A DNA stretch of 64,000 nucleotides from Rhea pennata (GCF_028389875.1 NC_084663.1:17374666-17438665); one strand, 5' to 3'; shown: positions 46,781 to 61,041, numbered from the stretch's first letter. Notes: a model not told the origin generated them from the letters alone. Translations and numbers: made by a program.

Positions 46781-46852
46781 TTATATATATATAATATTAT
46801 ATATATATAATATTATATATAAATATATATATATTATATATAATCCATTTTC
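46781..46852. repeat. AT-only palindromic array
   Basis: About 70 bp composed only of A and T, made of repeated TATATATATAATATTA-like units. It is self-complementary and prone to cruciform formation. Confidence 0.9.
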
Positions 46853-49800
46853 CAAATGGATTTGGAAAAAAAAAACAATTTCAATATAAAAAAACACATT
46901 ACACTGCAAAATGTAATTTACTTCTGTCAGTTCTAGATATCCTTAATAACAACACAGGAACTAAATAAAAATACAGATAATAAGATTATCAACACCAGCA
47001 AATAGGCATATATGAGAAGCACACTCCCAATATTTCGCAAGATGCTCTAGATGAGCTATTACCTAAGATATGCTTAGTTGGACTAATTAACCTAGCACAT
47101 AAAAACATACATAGTATTTTCTTAGACAACCATGGAAACATCTGTGTAGGCAGCACCTGCGGTCTTTATCATCTTCAGTACAGCAAAATAAAAATTATCT
47201 GACCAGCAGTATCATCCAAGAAACTCAAATCGCTTCATTTTAAATGAATCAGTGAACATATCTACGGTCTGTAAATGCTACATTAATAACTCAGAAGACA
47301 TAAAAAGCACAAAAATGTACAGAATGTGAAAATTATACATTCTTTAAAAATCCTTTTGACTCTGCATAGCTGCCAAGATTGAAACTCTAGTCGATACACA
47401 CTGAATTAGATGAAAACATAAACATAATTTGTATTTTAATTTAAAATAATTTTCAGCTGTTTTCCTCTCCTAATCACCGGAGTAACAGTGATGCTGTAAC
47501 TGTGCTTCTCACTAAAAAGGCAATCACACCTAGGATTATAGCTAGACTGAGCTCACCCAGAAGCAACTGAAATGCTTAACCACCAAATACCAACAAGTCT
47601 TCCTGCTCCCTTCTTGGTTTTGCAAGGTTCTTCAATGCTTCAGTCATTTTTTTTTTTTGTTCTTTGGAGCTTATCACCTATCAGATGTAACATGAAATAC
47701 CGAAATATTCACATCAGACTCTCAGTACTGTGGAAGAAATCCATTTTTGACACGATTTTTGCAAGCTCATGCTTTCTTCAGCACATTCCCAGAACCACAA
47801 CTAATTTCAGCTGAGGATGGATCTTGAGGTTTATCCTCTTACAAGAGCAGAGTGTATGTTAAGATGTATCCAATATTTAACAAATAGTACAGTTATTATT
47901 TGAGGAAAAATGATGTTCAGAAGGGCAAAGACATTTGTCTAAACTGAAAAAATTAAAAAGATGCATTAAACTCCATCTTCTTTGTGAACACCGTCAGTTT
48001 GAAGTACCCTTGGATCACTCGTACCTGACTTTCCTGAAAGTTCCTCTGTTGAAAAATTCATGGTTTATACTCCAGAAATTTATAGTTTCACATTTCCATT
48101 CTATCTCACCATCTCAGTTTCACCCAAAGAAAAAAGAATCTTATACAATACACTGATATGAACAAAATTAATTCAGAGAAAAGAATATATGAAATGCAAA
48201 ATATTTAGGCTTTCTCTGTCTCATCAGTCTTCTGATTATTTAATTAGAAAGATTATAGGTGCATAAAGATGTATTTTAAGAACGTCTGCCTTTGTAAGAC
48301 AAAGATCATGGGTATAGATTCTTTTAAAGTTGTGTTTAGGAATTTAAGGCAGAAGAAGGAAGGATTTTCTTTTGTCTTTAAGTGCTGGTGAACTGTCTGT
48401 TTGGAACTGGTTTGAATCAATTCACGTGAATCAATAAAATAACATTCTGTGGTTAGTACTGTATCTTATTTTAAAAGAACAGTATAAACTTAAGAAATGC
48501 AGGATAAACTCTCCAAGAGTGAGATCATGAACAATCAGATCAAAGATTGAAGTAGTTGGTTTGAACAGAGTAATTTTCACTTTGATTGTGTTTCAACTGA
48601 ATACTACAGTAAAGATGATGATAGCTGGGATGAAGTTGTCTGAATCAGTGATACTGGAATGCAAATACATGCCCATATTTTGCATAAAATTTACAAAGAG
48701 CTATTTCTGCACCTCGCCTTTTGACATCTCAGCATGCATGTTGAATAGGCTTCTTCTCTTTATCATTATCTGATGTCAGAACTAGAAGGAAAACTAAGAA
48801 CAGAATATAAATTCAGATACAGGTATGCACAACAAGAGAGCAAGAGGGCAATGGAAAATGAAAAGGATCTTTTCATAAGAGAGGCTAAATATTTAATTGT
48901 AGCAAGCAAACACATTTGAGAAACTTTGCTGTACCTGACTTACAGCTGTTCAAAAGGAAGCCTGTCATCCTGGGAATAGTTCTGAATATACTGAAAATAA
49001 AATTCAAAGACTGAGGTGTACCATATAAACATTTGTGATCTGCTTGTGTAGCAGGGTAGCTGACAAATTAATTGGGAGCACAACATCTTATAATCTCTGT
49101 GTTATTCTAAATGCAAGTTACAGAAATTGTAGATTTTAATGAAAGCGATACATTTTCAAAAATTTGCACGGGGTTTCAGTCAACCAGCTCCTTTAGTCAG
49201 AACTATGAACCAAACTCTACTGCAATGCTTTGAAAAATCAGTCATGCCCAAACTGTCTCCATACTGCTTAGCGTGAGCAGTTTTGCAAAAATCATGACAC
49301 TGAAAGATGTAATTATAAATTGATGTAGCTAAAAGATGACAATTAGGAATAATCAATGTTTTGAAAAAGAACCTGAGTGTAAACCATACAAACCAATTGC
49401 TTTTATGGTTGTACCCATAAAAACAAACTATCAGGAAACAAAATTACATTGCTAATGGTAAATTCTTTGCCTTGACTAGAAAAACAAATGCTTTATTGAG
49501 ACTTGAACTAGTAGGACATTCATAATGGATTTAGCTATTAGAAACTTCCTCTTCTGCCATTGTAGAATAGGTATAAAATAAACTTATGAAGGGCAGAAAC
49601 AGCTGATGTATTAGAAATCAGAGAAATACTGAGATGAACTGAATATTCAGTCTAAAATGAACAAAATTTTATTTCTCTTGCTGTTTCTAGTAAATCTTGA
49701 AGCTATGACTAGAATTCTTGGACAGCAACTAATGTAATACTATGTATGCCTTTCACAGCCAGCAATCACTGGCTACAGAGAAAACATGTGTGATTTACCC

Positions 49801-50822
49801 ATTATACCATATGGTGGATTATCTCAACATCACAAATCAATCTGGTTTTGGAAGGAAGCATTTTGGAACACTGCGGGATAGAACATGAAGTGAGGAAACA
49901 GAAACAGAGATGTGCTCTATGGACTTTCCCAGTAAAAACAGAAAACCCAACCACAGGCTCAAGAGAGGCTGACACTGTGAACTACAAAGAAAACATGAAT
50001 GGAAGGAGATAAAAACTTACAATTTTCCTTTCCCCAACACAAAAACCCCACTCACAACGCACTGTTTCAGAAGACAGGCAATGCTGGATGTGGTTCTGAT
50101 AGCATCCAAGAGAAATATGCATTGCAGGGTCAACAGCAATAGAGACTGAAGCTGGGTTAGGAAATACAAACTGTTCTTACATAACTAACTTAATACCAAG
50201 ATGACTTTTAATACTAGATAAAAAGTAACACGAGTAATGGCAAAACAAGACTGAACAAAGACATTAGTTCCTTTCTCTCTCTGAAGACTATCTGACCAAA
50301 GAGTGTCTGCATGCATGCAAGTAGAGCCAAGTGGAAAAGTATTTACTGAATCTCCAGATTCATTGTCCGTTAAGGACACTAACACCTCACCACTTTACAC
50401 ATCAGAGAGTAATGAAAGCAGTAACACAGTTACACTTCTTTATCTTTGAAAACTCATTTGCTAATATTAAAAAAAGTTTCCCTTCCATTGTTCTCTCTGG
50501 TAATCTATTTAGCTGTACAGAGAATATGATATATGACAGTAAATACTGCTTACTTTACAGACAGTGATATATAGCCTATTCAGTGTCAGAATACTACCTC
50601 CTAAAATTAGTTACAAATGCAAAAAAAAAAGCTTGCTATTTAGAAAGGTGTAAGCACTTGTAGGTAGCACACACAAAAGAAACTCGACCACAGCCTATTC
50701 TTGTAGTACTTTCTGGACACTCATTAAAAAGTTGTGAGAGGATCCAAGCCATGGAATTAATTGGACTTCTAACCTGTCTGATTTGTGGAATTTTTTGTTT
50801 AAAGCTCTAGCTTTTTGTCTGA

Positions 50823-50846
50823 TTTTTTTTTTTTTTTTTTTTTTTT
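50823..50846. repeat. T24 homopolymer
   Basis: A run of about 24 T in the region upstream of CERK. No retroelement body was recognised beside it. Confidence 0.9.
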
Positions 50847-52129
50847 AAGTCCATGTATGGGCCTGGACCCTGACTGTGATCTTGTTGCCTAAAATGAGGT
50901 GCCTATTGCCAACTGAGAGGCCTTATGGTGTCCCAGATGTCTATTTGGGACAAGCAGATGTCACAAAGTGCCGCAGAGGAGACCCACAGTCTCTGAAACA
51001 GTAGCTAGCGGCTAGGTTGGATAACCTATAGCATCTGATATAGTACTGAACACCTAGGTTAGGCCATTGAACATCATTCCTCACGTCTGACAACATTCTT
51101 TATTGGGGAGACCTCAGAGCCTTGTCACCTAAATCCTGGAGTTAATGTTCTCACCATGAAGAACTTCTGATCATTTTAGACGCATTTCCTCCACTACTAG
51201 AAAACAATCAATAGACCAGGGTGATTGGTGCTAAGGCTCCTTACACATCCATTATATGAGCCTCAGGAAGCTTCCTCTGATTTAGATGTAGTCTAGTTTC
51301 CTGGGGCACACACCTCTACCATGTAGATGCTTCAGAGCTCTGGGAAAAGTGGTAGGCACACACTGGAAGACCTTTTGGTGGCATACAAATCAGGAACTTG
51401 ATGTCCCTAAAAAGTGCTGCAGCACTTCTGGAGCTGTTTCTGGTTTATTATTCTTCCAAACAGAACCTATTTCATAGCTACCAAAACTGCTCGCAGAATT
51501 GAGCCAAAACACAGTAAATGGAAATAAGCAAGGCATTTACTCCAAAATTGCATTGCTGCTCTGAACCAAATTGCTAATGGAGACCTCATGACACTAGATT
51601 TGGGTCAGGATCATTAGATCAGCCTACTTTTATGATCTCATCAGTGTCACTATTTAAGTGGTTTAGAATACACTAGTTTCAAAAAATCTCTCCCACCTTC
51701 CCGTATCTTTGTGGTTCACCTGAGCACTTTCCAGGCTCCGAATCTTCATACACATCTAGAAAAAGAGACTTCTTTTTTATCAAAGGGGATAGAACAATTT
51801 GGAGTTAATGGCCACTGCCTGGTCTTTCACAGTTTCATGACTTAATTCCAAGTTCCTGCTGCACAGTAAGTATTCAAAGAACAAGTAAGCTACAAGCAAA
51901 GTGATGACTGCATTATAATGCCCTTACTATAGATATACCTTAGTACCTTTGAAGGACAACAGTGAACCCAGAGAAACCTTATCATAAACACAAAATTAAA
52001 ACATGCTGCAATGCTGCAATGGTAAAGCTACGATCACGGCTAAATAAAGCTCGTTGTTAAGGAAAAGAAGGCTCGCCAGCCACATTAATAGGGTCCAGCC
52101 CTAGGTTCCCACTGAGGTGGAAGCTCCAC

Positions 52130-52430
52130 GCTAAATCAGGCCACGGTCGGTTCCGACTTCAGCTGGGCAGTAACCACAGTTCACGCCGGCACCTCCCAAG
52201 ACAGAGCTAGCAACCCCGCCCTGGGCAGCAACGCCCCCACGCCGCGGCTCGAACCAATCATAACATCTGAGCCCGGGCCTCCTCGCTCCCCATTGGCTGC
52301 TCTCATTGTCTCCAGGCGGCTGGTTTTCTGGCTTCTGCTGCCGGTGGTGACCAGCTTAAGCCGGTTCCGGGGCTGCTCCTGGGCTGAGGCTCCAGCTCTG
52401 AGGTGAGAGCTCACGGCTTATGGTCTGAGG
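52130..52430. promoter_or_regulatory. Small CpG-rich, CCAAT/GC-box promoter-like island
   Basis: About 300 bp of raised GC and CpG in AT-rich surroundings, about 11.5 kb upstream of the CERK ATG. It contains a GC box-like CCCCGCCC (52214-52221), a CCAAT box at about 52255 and an inverted CCAAT (ATTGG) at about 52293. A good donor, CTGAG|GTGAGAG, is at 52402/52403 on the plus strand. No ATG lies in the last 140 bp before the donor, so a first exon here would be non-coding. In mammals TBC1D22A lies divergently on this side of CERK. Assignment to it or to a lncRNA is inference. Confidence 0.55.
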
Positions 52431-52779
52431 CTTCACAAACTTTGGCTGCCAGTGCTGTGCTGAATGGCTAACTCCAGTGTCAGCCCAACTTTCTTTAACG
52501 TTTGCATTCAGCCACTTGGGACTGAATCTCTAAAATACTATCTTTTGTGTCAGTGTTTGCATGTTCAATTTATCTCACGACTTGTTCTTCCCCTGATGCA
52601 CCAGTAATACCGCATACTGCCACCTGCTTATTAGTCCACTTCTACAACAAATACCTTCAAATGGTCTTTTATGCCATTTTTACAGATAGTACAGAATCTC
52701 TGATAGCTTTCCTACCTGTTTATTGAAAGATCTAATGGACAGCTAGTTAAATAGCAATTCTATGGGATTACAGTCATTG

Positions 52780-54290
52780 TCATGGTTTCAGAGGCAAAGA
52801 CACTATGGCCATAAAGGGGTAGGTGCAGTTCTACGCACAACATGCACCTTTTTATTTTTAGAGTTGGCAGCACCGGTAGATCCAATAGGCTGCTCTCATA
52901 TGGCATCCTTCACCTTGAATATCTCTCTTGTTCACAACGTTATCATTCAAAACCACCTGTGCCTACTCTTAATCCTGTGCTGAAGACTCACCAAGATCCA
53001 GAAACATTAGCTGGCAGGGTGCATTCAGTCCAGTGTGCTTTTAGGGTATCTTTGAAGTGTTACCTTAGCACCATCTTTCTCTTTGCATGTTGCAGTTAAC
53101 TGTATAAGAATTCGTTGGGTACTTACATGTTGTTTATCCAAGCCACATCTGCCTGTACTGCTAGGACTTTATTCCTAATGGCTTAATAATCATTCAACAA
53201 ACCCAATTAAGAAGAATGAGTCCACTTACAGGTATCACGCCATTCCATTATGAGCAAGTACAACAAATCCTAACCTGGCAGTTTTCCAAACAGTGGATAT
53301 ATCTCACATTCAAAATCTCTGAGTCATACAGCAGTATGGTAAGCATGGTAGTGTTACGTCTCTTTAATTTTGCGAGAGTGTTATTTTCACTATGATGCAA
53401 TACTCAAAATTAAGAACATCAACTTTAAATTCATTTATATCAATGAATTTGGTAGGAATTATGCTTTTTCTTTGTTAGCACATAATCTTAAGTTTTCCTT
53501 GGAATCACCAATATTTGAAAACTGATTGTAGAAGAAGAAAGTTGGACCATGAACAGCTGAGTATTTTTTTCATAGTTGGCTTGTAGGGCATAATCAACAA
53601 CTTACATGTGTTCTTGCAGCCTGGAACTGTTCAGGAGTCAATGTACACTGTTTTAGGGCACTATCTAGCAGAAATACACAGAATAGCACAAACAGATCCT
53701 AAGTACAATCTTACTTGTTACTATTACTTGATGGGAAATGGTTAGCTTGGAATTCTACTGACTTTGATTGGGTAGGCGGGAAGCTTTCTCACTTAGGTCT
53801 TTCTATGACGATTCAAAGTCCAGCTCACTTCAGCAATTCATAATCAGCTTACCACGGCAAAAGCTTTGATAAAATCAATGAATGTTCAATAGATGATAAG
53901 ATACTTCTCTTAGATGCAAAATGATGCTAATTTAAGAATACTTTTGTGGTTTGTCAGAACATGTTTCAATTACAGAAGCTTGCTTTCTGTTATTACAATA
54001 TTCTAGGATCTTTCCTGCATGACAAATCCTAAAGAAAAGCTGATGAAAATCTTTACCCAAGAACTACTAAACAACTTTGCTGATTCAGCACAAATGCTAT
54101 TTAATGATTATACTTATTCATTCTTCAGGCTGCATTGATGTTGACTTCTATATATGGTTGGGCACTAGTTTGAACTGCAGTAGTTGCCATGAGAAGTGTG
54201 TATGGAGGATGCTACCTTTGGCACCCATACTGATTTTGAACAAACATTGAAAATGTTGGGTGTGCCTGCGCTTTACAACCTTGCAATCTA
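52780..54290 (-). mobile_element. Heavily decayed non-CR1 LINE reverse-transcriptase remnant
   Basis: Minus-strand translations in shifting frames give, in the right order, blocks typical of LINE ORF2. At about 54030 is ICHAGKILE (family GISLLSIAGKIL). At about 53875 is HSLILSKLLP, or FIDFIKAF in another frame (family FIDLTKAFD). At about 53590 is DYALQANYEKN (family DDAALVAHTE). At about 53340 is TMLTILLYDSE (family STLLYGSETW). At about 53080 is KDGAKVTLQRYPKSTL (family GGQKKRYKDTLK). Many stops and indels make it inactive. This C-terminal layout differs from CR1. The family (L2-, RTE- or other) is not resolved. Confidence 0.68.
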
Positions 54291-57200
54291 CAGTCAACAT
54301 TTTTAGCTGTTACTGGCATTATTATGCGTTACCTTAAAGTAACCTTGGGTCTGGCTTACAATAAACACATACATATAGAAATACTAAGCTTATGAAAGAT
54401 AATCAAGAGGAAAAGCAGTTTTTACTCAGCTTTTACAAATGCCTTTTTATTATATATTAATTAATACACAACAAGTAGTGTTTAAATAGTTTAAAAACTT
54501 CCTCTTACATAGAAAAACATTTTTCAGCTTATTCGTTTTCAGCTCAGTTCTAAAGACTTTATATTTCTAAAACTTCTAAAGAGAAAAAAGCAAGCATTCA
54601 GCACCTTGATACTAAAAAATGTAACAAAAGGAAAAGAAGTGCTGCACATCACTCAGTGCAGATTACTTTTATATTGAAGTCTTGAGACGAAATTAATCAT
54701 TGCTGTAAGTGGGCGGAACACAACTGGGAGTGGCTGAATTGTATTTACAACCAAGCAGAACTGAACAGCACTCTGTGAAGCAGCTCAGCTGGATTCCTAC
54801 ACAGTGGGAGACTGCAAACCAAAAGCCTTTTAAAACACTACAAAAATAAAAGCCAATCAAATGGTTGCAGAAAAAGTATTTTGGTTTCAGGCCCAGTGGG
54901 AATTTCCTCAGATTTCAAATACTGGAGGCCATCTGCCAATATTCCTGCAGCACTGCATATCTCAAAAGTAAAATATATTTGAATATGTTTGGCACAATTT
55001 TTACTGCTGCCACTTAAGCAGCTGTTACATGGGTTTGTATGGGTCCAACTAGCATAGCACTGGGATTAGGATGAATCCTTTTTAAGTCAATATTTTGTTG
55101 TTAAACTTCAGAAAGCAAATACAGGGAAGATACGAATTTACAAAATATCTTAAAAAATAGGTAAGCAAGCATGCTGAAATTTCCATACTTCTCTCAAGCA
55201 TAAATTCCTCTCTGATCCCTCCACTTACACATAACTTCTCAATGTGGGGCAGTAGGATGTGTTTTTCAAACTTCATGAAGGGTCGTTTTTCTTTTTTCTC
55301 AGATTATCACTTTTCAATGATGGTGATGTTCAATGTTGCAGTAACTTTAAAAAACAGACTGTGCCTCCTAATACACTAATGCTATTCTCAAAACAGGTAG
55401 GTTCCAAGAATTCAGGTTCACAGTAACTGCTCAGTGGTCATGCTGACACACACACAAAAGTTCAAACATCATGACAGAACTCTTTGCTCTTCAGCTGACT
55501 GATGCCTAGACATGCTGCAAAGGATAATCTTCAAGAATGAGATTACCAAAACATGGCAGTGCTGAGCAGTGCCAACTCATCTGCTCTAACAACAGTCTTG
55601 CTGGCAGACTCCAGAGAGACCTCTCATTATAATCTCAATGAGCTAATAATAGCAATCTCAAGGGAAACTGCTTGCTCTTTTTTCTTGAAGAGGCATTAAC
55701 AATATCTGCAAAACCCTGTTTAGTGTATTGGATAAGAAAATACTGGTGACGAGGAAGGCCCTGTCTCTTCCTCTGCAAGTGGAACTCTCCTGATCTGTGC
55801 CCTTCATTCCAAAAGGAAAAATCATACATAGAAAACTAGAATCACTGGGCTTTGATAATACTTTTGCATGAGGGATGATAAGGAGAATTTTTTTGTTGTG
55901 GCTGGTTAGAGGAAAGAAAACATTGACAGCTAAGAATATGATAGCACCACTTAAGAAGTTATGCAATAATAAGGGTTCACTTTATTGCATAATATAGAAT
56001 AAACGAAGCAGACTAATTATAACACAAAAAGGCCAAGTAATGAAGTCCAGTCAACTCTCAAAAGCACAGAAGACTATTTTTTTGGCTGCTGTGAAAGTTC
56101 TCAGAATGTTTCAGACAGAGAGTGGCTTTGATCTGTAGAAATCAGGACATCTGTATGAAGAATGTTCATAAAAGTCAGTGTTCTTCAGAGCAGCATGAAA
56201 CCCTCCCACCTAGTTTCCCTTTCCCCCAGGCGTTGTCTATGTGTGATACTGAGGAGTACTTGGTAGAGAAAAATCCATGGCAATGCAATTTAAATGAGTA
56301 GGTGGCAGAAGGGCTAGTGGAAAGAAAGGGTGTGTCGAAGGTTAAACATGCAGAGCACTAAAGATGCATACTGCTGGCTCATTTCTCCAGGACTTCTAGT
56401 CTTGTAAAAGATCTCTCAGATATCAATCCTGTTTCCTTGCTATGAAAGAGATGAACAATGCCACTAAGTTTACAAGAGCAGACGGATGCTATGAAAGGAT
56501 TTTCACAACAGCACTGACAAATTACCTGTTTCTTCAGCCAAAGGAAAAGATCATTTGACTTAATTGTGGAAAAAAGTGAAATAGCAGACAAATACTGAGT
56601 AATTCTTTCAGGTGAAGTGAATGGTCATGTTGCTCTTGCATTCCAGATGTGGAGAACACTGTCATTTACATATTAAAAGCAGGTTTTGCATTGTTCAGGT
56701 ATGAATAAAATTAGGTGAATCAACATTTTTGCCAATGGTTTTGAAGCTTTTACAATCTGAATGTTTTAACTAATATTTCAAGTATGGTACCCAATTTGCA
56801 GTGTCTAGCTGTTAAATTAAGGTAGTATGGACACAAATTCTTCCAGGTTTTGAGCAACTCAGAACTCAGAAGAAAATCTGGGAAGCATTTTTGATGTATT
56901 TGAGCTGAAAAAGTACTATAGAAGCGTTAAATGATTTGATATTACTGAGCTTGCCTCCCATCAAGGCAAATATCTGTTTCCTCTGATACCACCAATGAGC
57001 AACTTCTATTTATTAAAACAGTTCAGAACTGCACTGAGTCTTTACCAACCAGAGTATAAACAGACAATTGAAGTCAAAAGAGATATGCACTTTCCTGTAT
57101 CATGGAAAGTGAGTGAGTCCTCTTTTTTTCTTCTAATTTTTAAAAGGTTAATAGAGTCATTACTTTCCTCTTCCATTAAAAATTAAAAAAATCCTTCACA

Positions 57201-60200
57201 AAGTATTTTTTTGGACATTAAATTCTCAAATTTGGCTACTTGGGCCAACGGCAGGGTTAAATGAAGCTACAATGTTTAGCAGTGCGGTGTTTCCCCGTTG
57301 GATGACAGGCTGTTCATAAGGAGCTACATGACCTCCACATAGCCTGTCTGCTAAAACCATCTCTCTCTTCATGGGGAGGATAGAAAAAGTAAATAGTTTG
57401 ACCAGCTCTTGTTTAAATTCATTTTACTCATTAGTTGCATAATCCTCGATCACTGTAGGCTAGTTAAGATATTATCCAGAGCAACATTCTTTTAGCAATT
57501 CAGACAAGTCTAATCTCTTCTTAGGCTTGTTCCTTAGACAATTCTATTCGACTGAGAGCACTTCAGCTCTAAAGAACCCTGATCTGGAGGCGAACATGGT
57601 TGATAGCACTGGCACTGAAATTTGCCATGGAAGCTAACTGGGATGAATGGAATGATTAGAGCGCAGACACAGTATACTTTTGCAATCAAGCCCTTGCATT
57701 CTGTGCAGGACAGAGCTTCCAGGCATGTACAATCTTATGACACAGGTCTAACTGCTAGACTTGTCTGGTGTTAACAGTAAAAAAAAGGCTGAAGTTTTTC
57801 CTCACTTCCCCAGTGAATTTCAGTGTTGGTATCTGAAGTACTTCTTTCAAGAGTACACTACTGAAATCATTGAAAGGCTGAAGCCTAACCAGGACAGAAG
57901 GTGCAATGCTTCTCGTTAGCCGAGGCTGACAAACACATTTTTTACTGATAAGTCAACTCAGTTCCCTATGCAGAAAGACAAATCAGATCCCACACCATGG
58001 AAAATGCTTTGTAAAGTGTTCCAAGTAGTTATCAAATACCACCTTGGTTTTGAGCCAGCAGCCATTCATCACTGTATCGATCTTTTCTTGGCATTACCTC
58101 TTGTTGAGATGATTATGTTTTCAGTTGAAGCCAAGGGCATCTCAGTCCTCTCCAAATGTGCTTTGCCATCCTGAAAAGACATAAAGGGATGTACAATGCT
58201 GACCAACAATTCTTCATGTTATAGAAAGGAGAAACTGAATGCAAGCAAGGATTTAGTCATATAAATACTTCTATATTTTTAAGTGAGTGAAAACAAAAGC
58301 ACAGAAACTTCAAGCTTCTTCCTGAGTTATAAAACACAACTGATTTTCCTAAACAACGTTTAATACTAAAAGGCTATTGAACAACTGAAACTACTAAAGA
58401 CAAGTATGGTATGAAAACAAACATGGCCTACACCACAGCCTACTGAAGTCAGTTTTATCCTAGATCCATTGTTTCTAAGTACTAGATGGAAACTGACTGC
58501 TATTTCTCTACAATAATACTTTTCTCATTAGTATGACTGATTTTGTGCATGCTGCCAACTATTAGCATTGAAATAAAGTAGACATTTTCTAGCATCGTGC
58601 AGTCCGTAACAGACAGAAAATTGGAATACTGTAAAGAACTTAAATAGCAGCTGCGGTGGTGATTTATTCCTTCACTGCTCACATATGCTCACACTTCAAC
58701 TGGCTAATTATTCAAGAGCTCTGAAGAAACTATCTGGGCACAAAAATGACATTTTCCTAAGGAAAAGGCCCTGATTCATTCCACCTAACGTGAGGTGTAT
58801 TACAGGAGCCTCACCTCCTGACTTCTCACTGAAAGAGACAACAGCACATTACCAGACAGCAATTTAGATCTTAGATGGGCTAAAAAAAAACATGTAGCAG
58901 TGGACCTCTTCCTTCATGTGCGCAAACATACAAAAGCTCACTTTTAGACACAGCAATTTAAATACATTTGTTCCATTAAATTTCTTCTTGCCATGAATAA
59001 AAAATCACAGTTCTTGGTGATACACCAACAAAACCATATTTCAGTTTGATTTTTATATAAAACTAGATTTCTATATCTAATATGCACATACACATATCTA
59101 ATATATAAAATAATGTTTGATATGTAATATTTTTCTGTTGTAGAGAGTTCGAGTAATAAAAGCCAAAAGAGAGATGAGTAACGAGGAGAGATTCAGAAGG
59201 GAATAGTCTTTACAGCAGTTCATAGGTTTTGTAGCCAGGGGAACTGTTAACGATCATCTCCTCTGATACTCTGCATAAAGAACATATATTTTCACACAGT
59301 AAAAACCCCCAATCAAGCCCAATCATTTGTATGTAGCTGAACTATCAGCAAGACATATTGTCCTGATTTAAAGAACTCGACTTACGGAGAAGTTGCTGCA
59401 TCTGCTCCTGTGTGCTGCAATTGCTTTAGATGGCATTTCCATTTGGCTTGTTCTGTTGTCAATTTCCAGACATTAAATCTTGTTATGACTCTGCTACTTT
59501 CTTTCGTAGTGATTGGCATCATCATTACTTACTGCTCTAAATTTCTGCCACCTACAAATGTATATCATCAGTGAGTCTGAATTTTTAGAGCATTAATAAG
59601 AATGTTGGCCAGCATTATCTAAGAATTGATCCAAGCAGAAGCCTGCTACGTACAAATTAATTTTAAAAATTCATTTATCAGAGACAGCAAAGACGTAATG
59701 GAATCAGTTTGATATTAGTCATACAAATAACTCTAACATTGTTATTAATGTAGGGGCAAAACTTTCATCGATGTGTCGTGAAATATTTGTTGTGTTATTT
59801 ATAAAACACTTTTCATTAGAAAAAATTCTTGACTTCTTAAAGGGTGTGCAAAATGAGATGTCATCTCCCTCTGCATCTTCCTCTCTCAAAACAAAACCTA
59901 AAAGGAAGGAAACACAGAGGTTTTCAAGCTTGATTTGTATTTTAGTATTGTTCCTTTCTGCAGCTGATGGCTAATTTTCAGAGTTAGATTCTCGAAAAAT
60001 GATACATAGCATATTTATTTCCTTCAGCTACTTTTGAAATCTTACTTTAATAACTATGCATACCAGAATTATTGACACTGTAGTTTCACAGTGAGAGATT
60101 AATCCTTTAAATGCTTTCTTTTTAGAATGATTTTCACTTCTGAGAAGCTGTATGAGATTTCCCTATCATCCTCTCCTGAAAACTCTGGGAAACTGGTGGT

Positions 60201-60790
60201 CTTATATCAGTATTCTTAATTCATTTCTTGAGTTAAGATTGCCAGACTGGAAACAACTGTCTAGATAACTCAAGTGTAATTGCAAATTTTCATTTCAAGG
60301 CAGAAGCTAAGCTGATCTTTCTTTTATTACTTTATAGGATGATGGGCATGTTGTGTTATACAAGAAAGTTATATGAATAGTGAAACATTTCATTCTTGCT
60401 CTCATTTTTTATCTTAAGCTGTTTTCTTTTTTCTCCTTAGCAAAAAAACTACTACTGTTCTCCACTCCTTTCTAAAAAGTAGCAATATTGAACTTCAAGC
60501 AAAAAGTACAGCATTATACAGGTCTTGATTTTCTTCCAATTACAGCAAAATATCTAAAATTGGAAAAACATTTTATCATCCTCAACCAGTGAGTGCTTTG
60601 TAAATCCAGTCCATTAACAAAGTGTTAATGGTATGCTATCCTCCTGTAGAAAGAGCAGCAAAGCTTAAAAAAAACCCAAATGTATAATAAATTACTTCGT
60701 TACTTTATCCAATAAGTCTACACTAAATCTCATGATGATTTTCACCTAAATATCCTGATATTACTGTTACTTTATTTGCACTATAATTTT
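54291..60790. other. Intergenic or intronic region, no gene recognised
   Basis: About 6.5 kb of AT-rich sequence with only short chance ORFs. No transposon family, RNA gene or conserved exon was recognised. Confidence 0.65.
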
Positions 60791-61041
60791 CACAGAATCA
60801 CAGAATGGTTGAGGTTGGAAGGAACCTCTGGAGATCATCTAATCCAACCCCCCTGCCCAAGCAGGGTCACCTGGAGCATTGTTGCACAGGATTGCATCCA
60901 GCAGGTTTTGAATACTTCCAGAGAAGGAGACTCCACAACCTCTCTGGGCAACTTGTTCCAGTGCTCTGTCACTCTCACAGTAAAGAAGTTTTTCCTAATG
61001 TTCAGGTGGAAATTCCTGTGTTTCAGTTTGTGCCTATTGCC
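60791..61041 (-). mobile_element. CR1 LINE 3'-end fragment, well preserved
   Basis: A minus-strand CR1 of about 250 bp with CACAGAATCACAGAATGG, GACTCCACAACCTCTCTGG and CACTCTCACAGTAAAGAAG. It is the best-preserved copy in the window by eye, suggesting a comparatively recent insertion. The overlapping plus-strand ORFs are chance readings through it. Confidence 0.93.

Larger units (their letters stand above)
41100..52129. other. Region upstream of CERK, no gene recognised
   Basis: About 11 kb between the CERK CpG island and the small island at 52.1 kb. Apart from the repeats listed (TA tracts, AT palindromes, CR1 fragment, 77-bp duplication, T tracts), it looks like unique AT-rich DNA. Short ORFs occur on both strands but show no family resemblance and no convincing splice context. 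Confidence 0.7.

Noticed and set aside
52762..53099. Plus-strand ORFs of 73 and 85 codons beside the orphan promoter
   Set aside because: They run antisense to the decayed LINE remnant and show no family similarity of their own.
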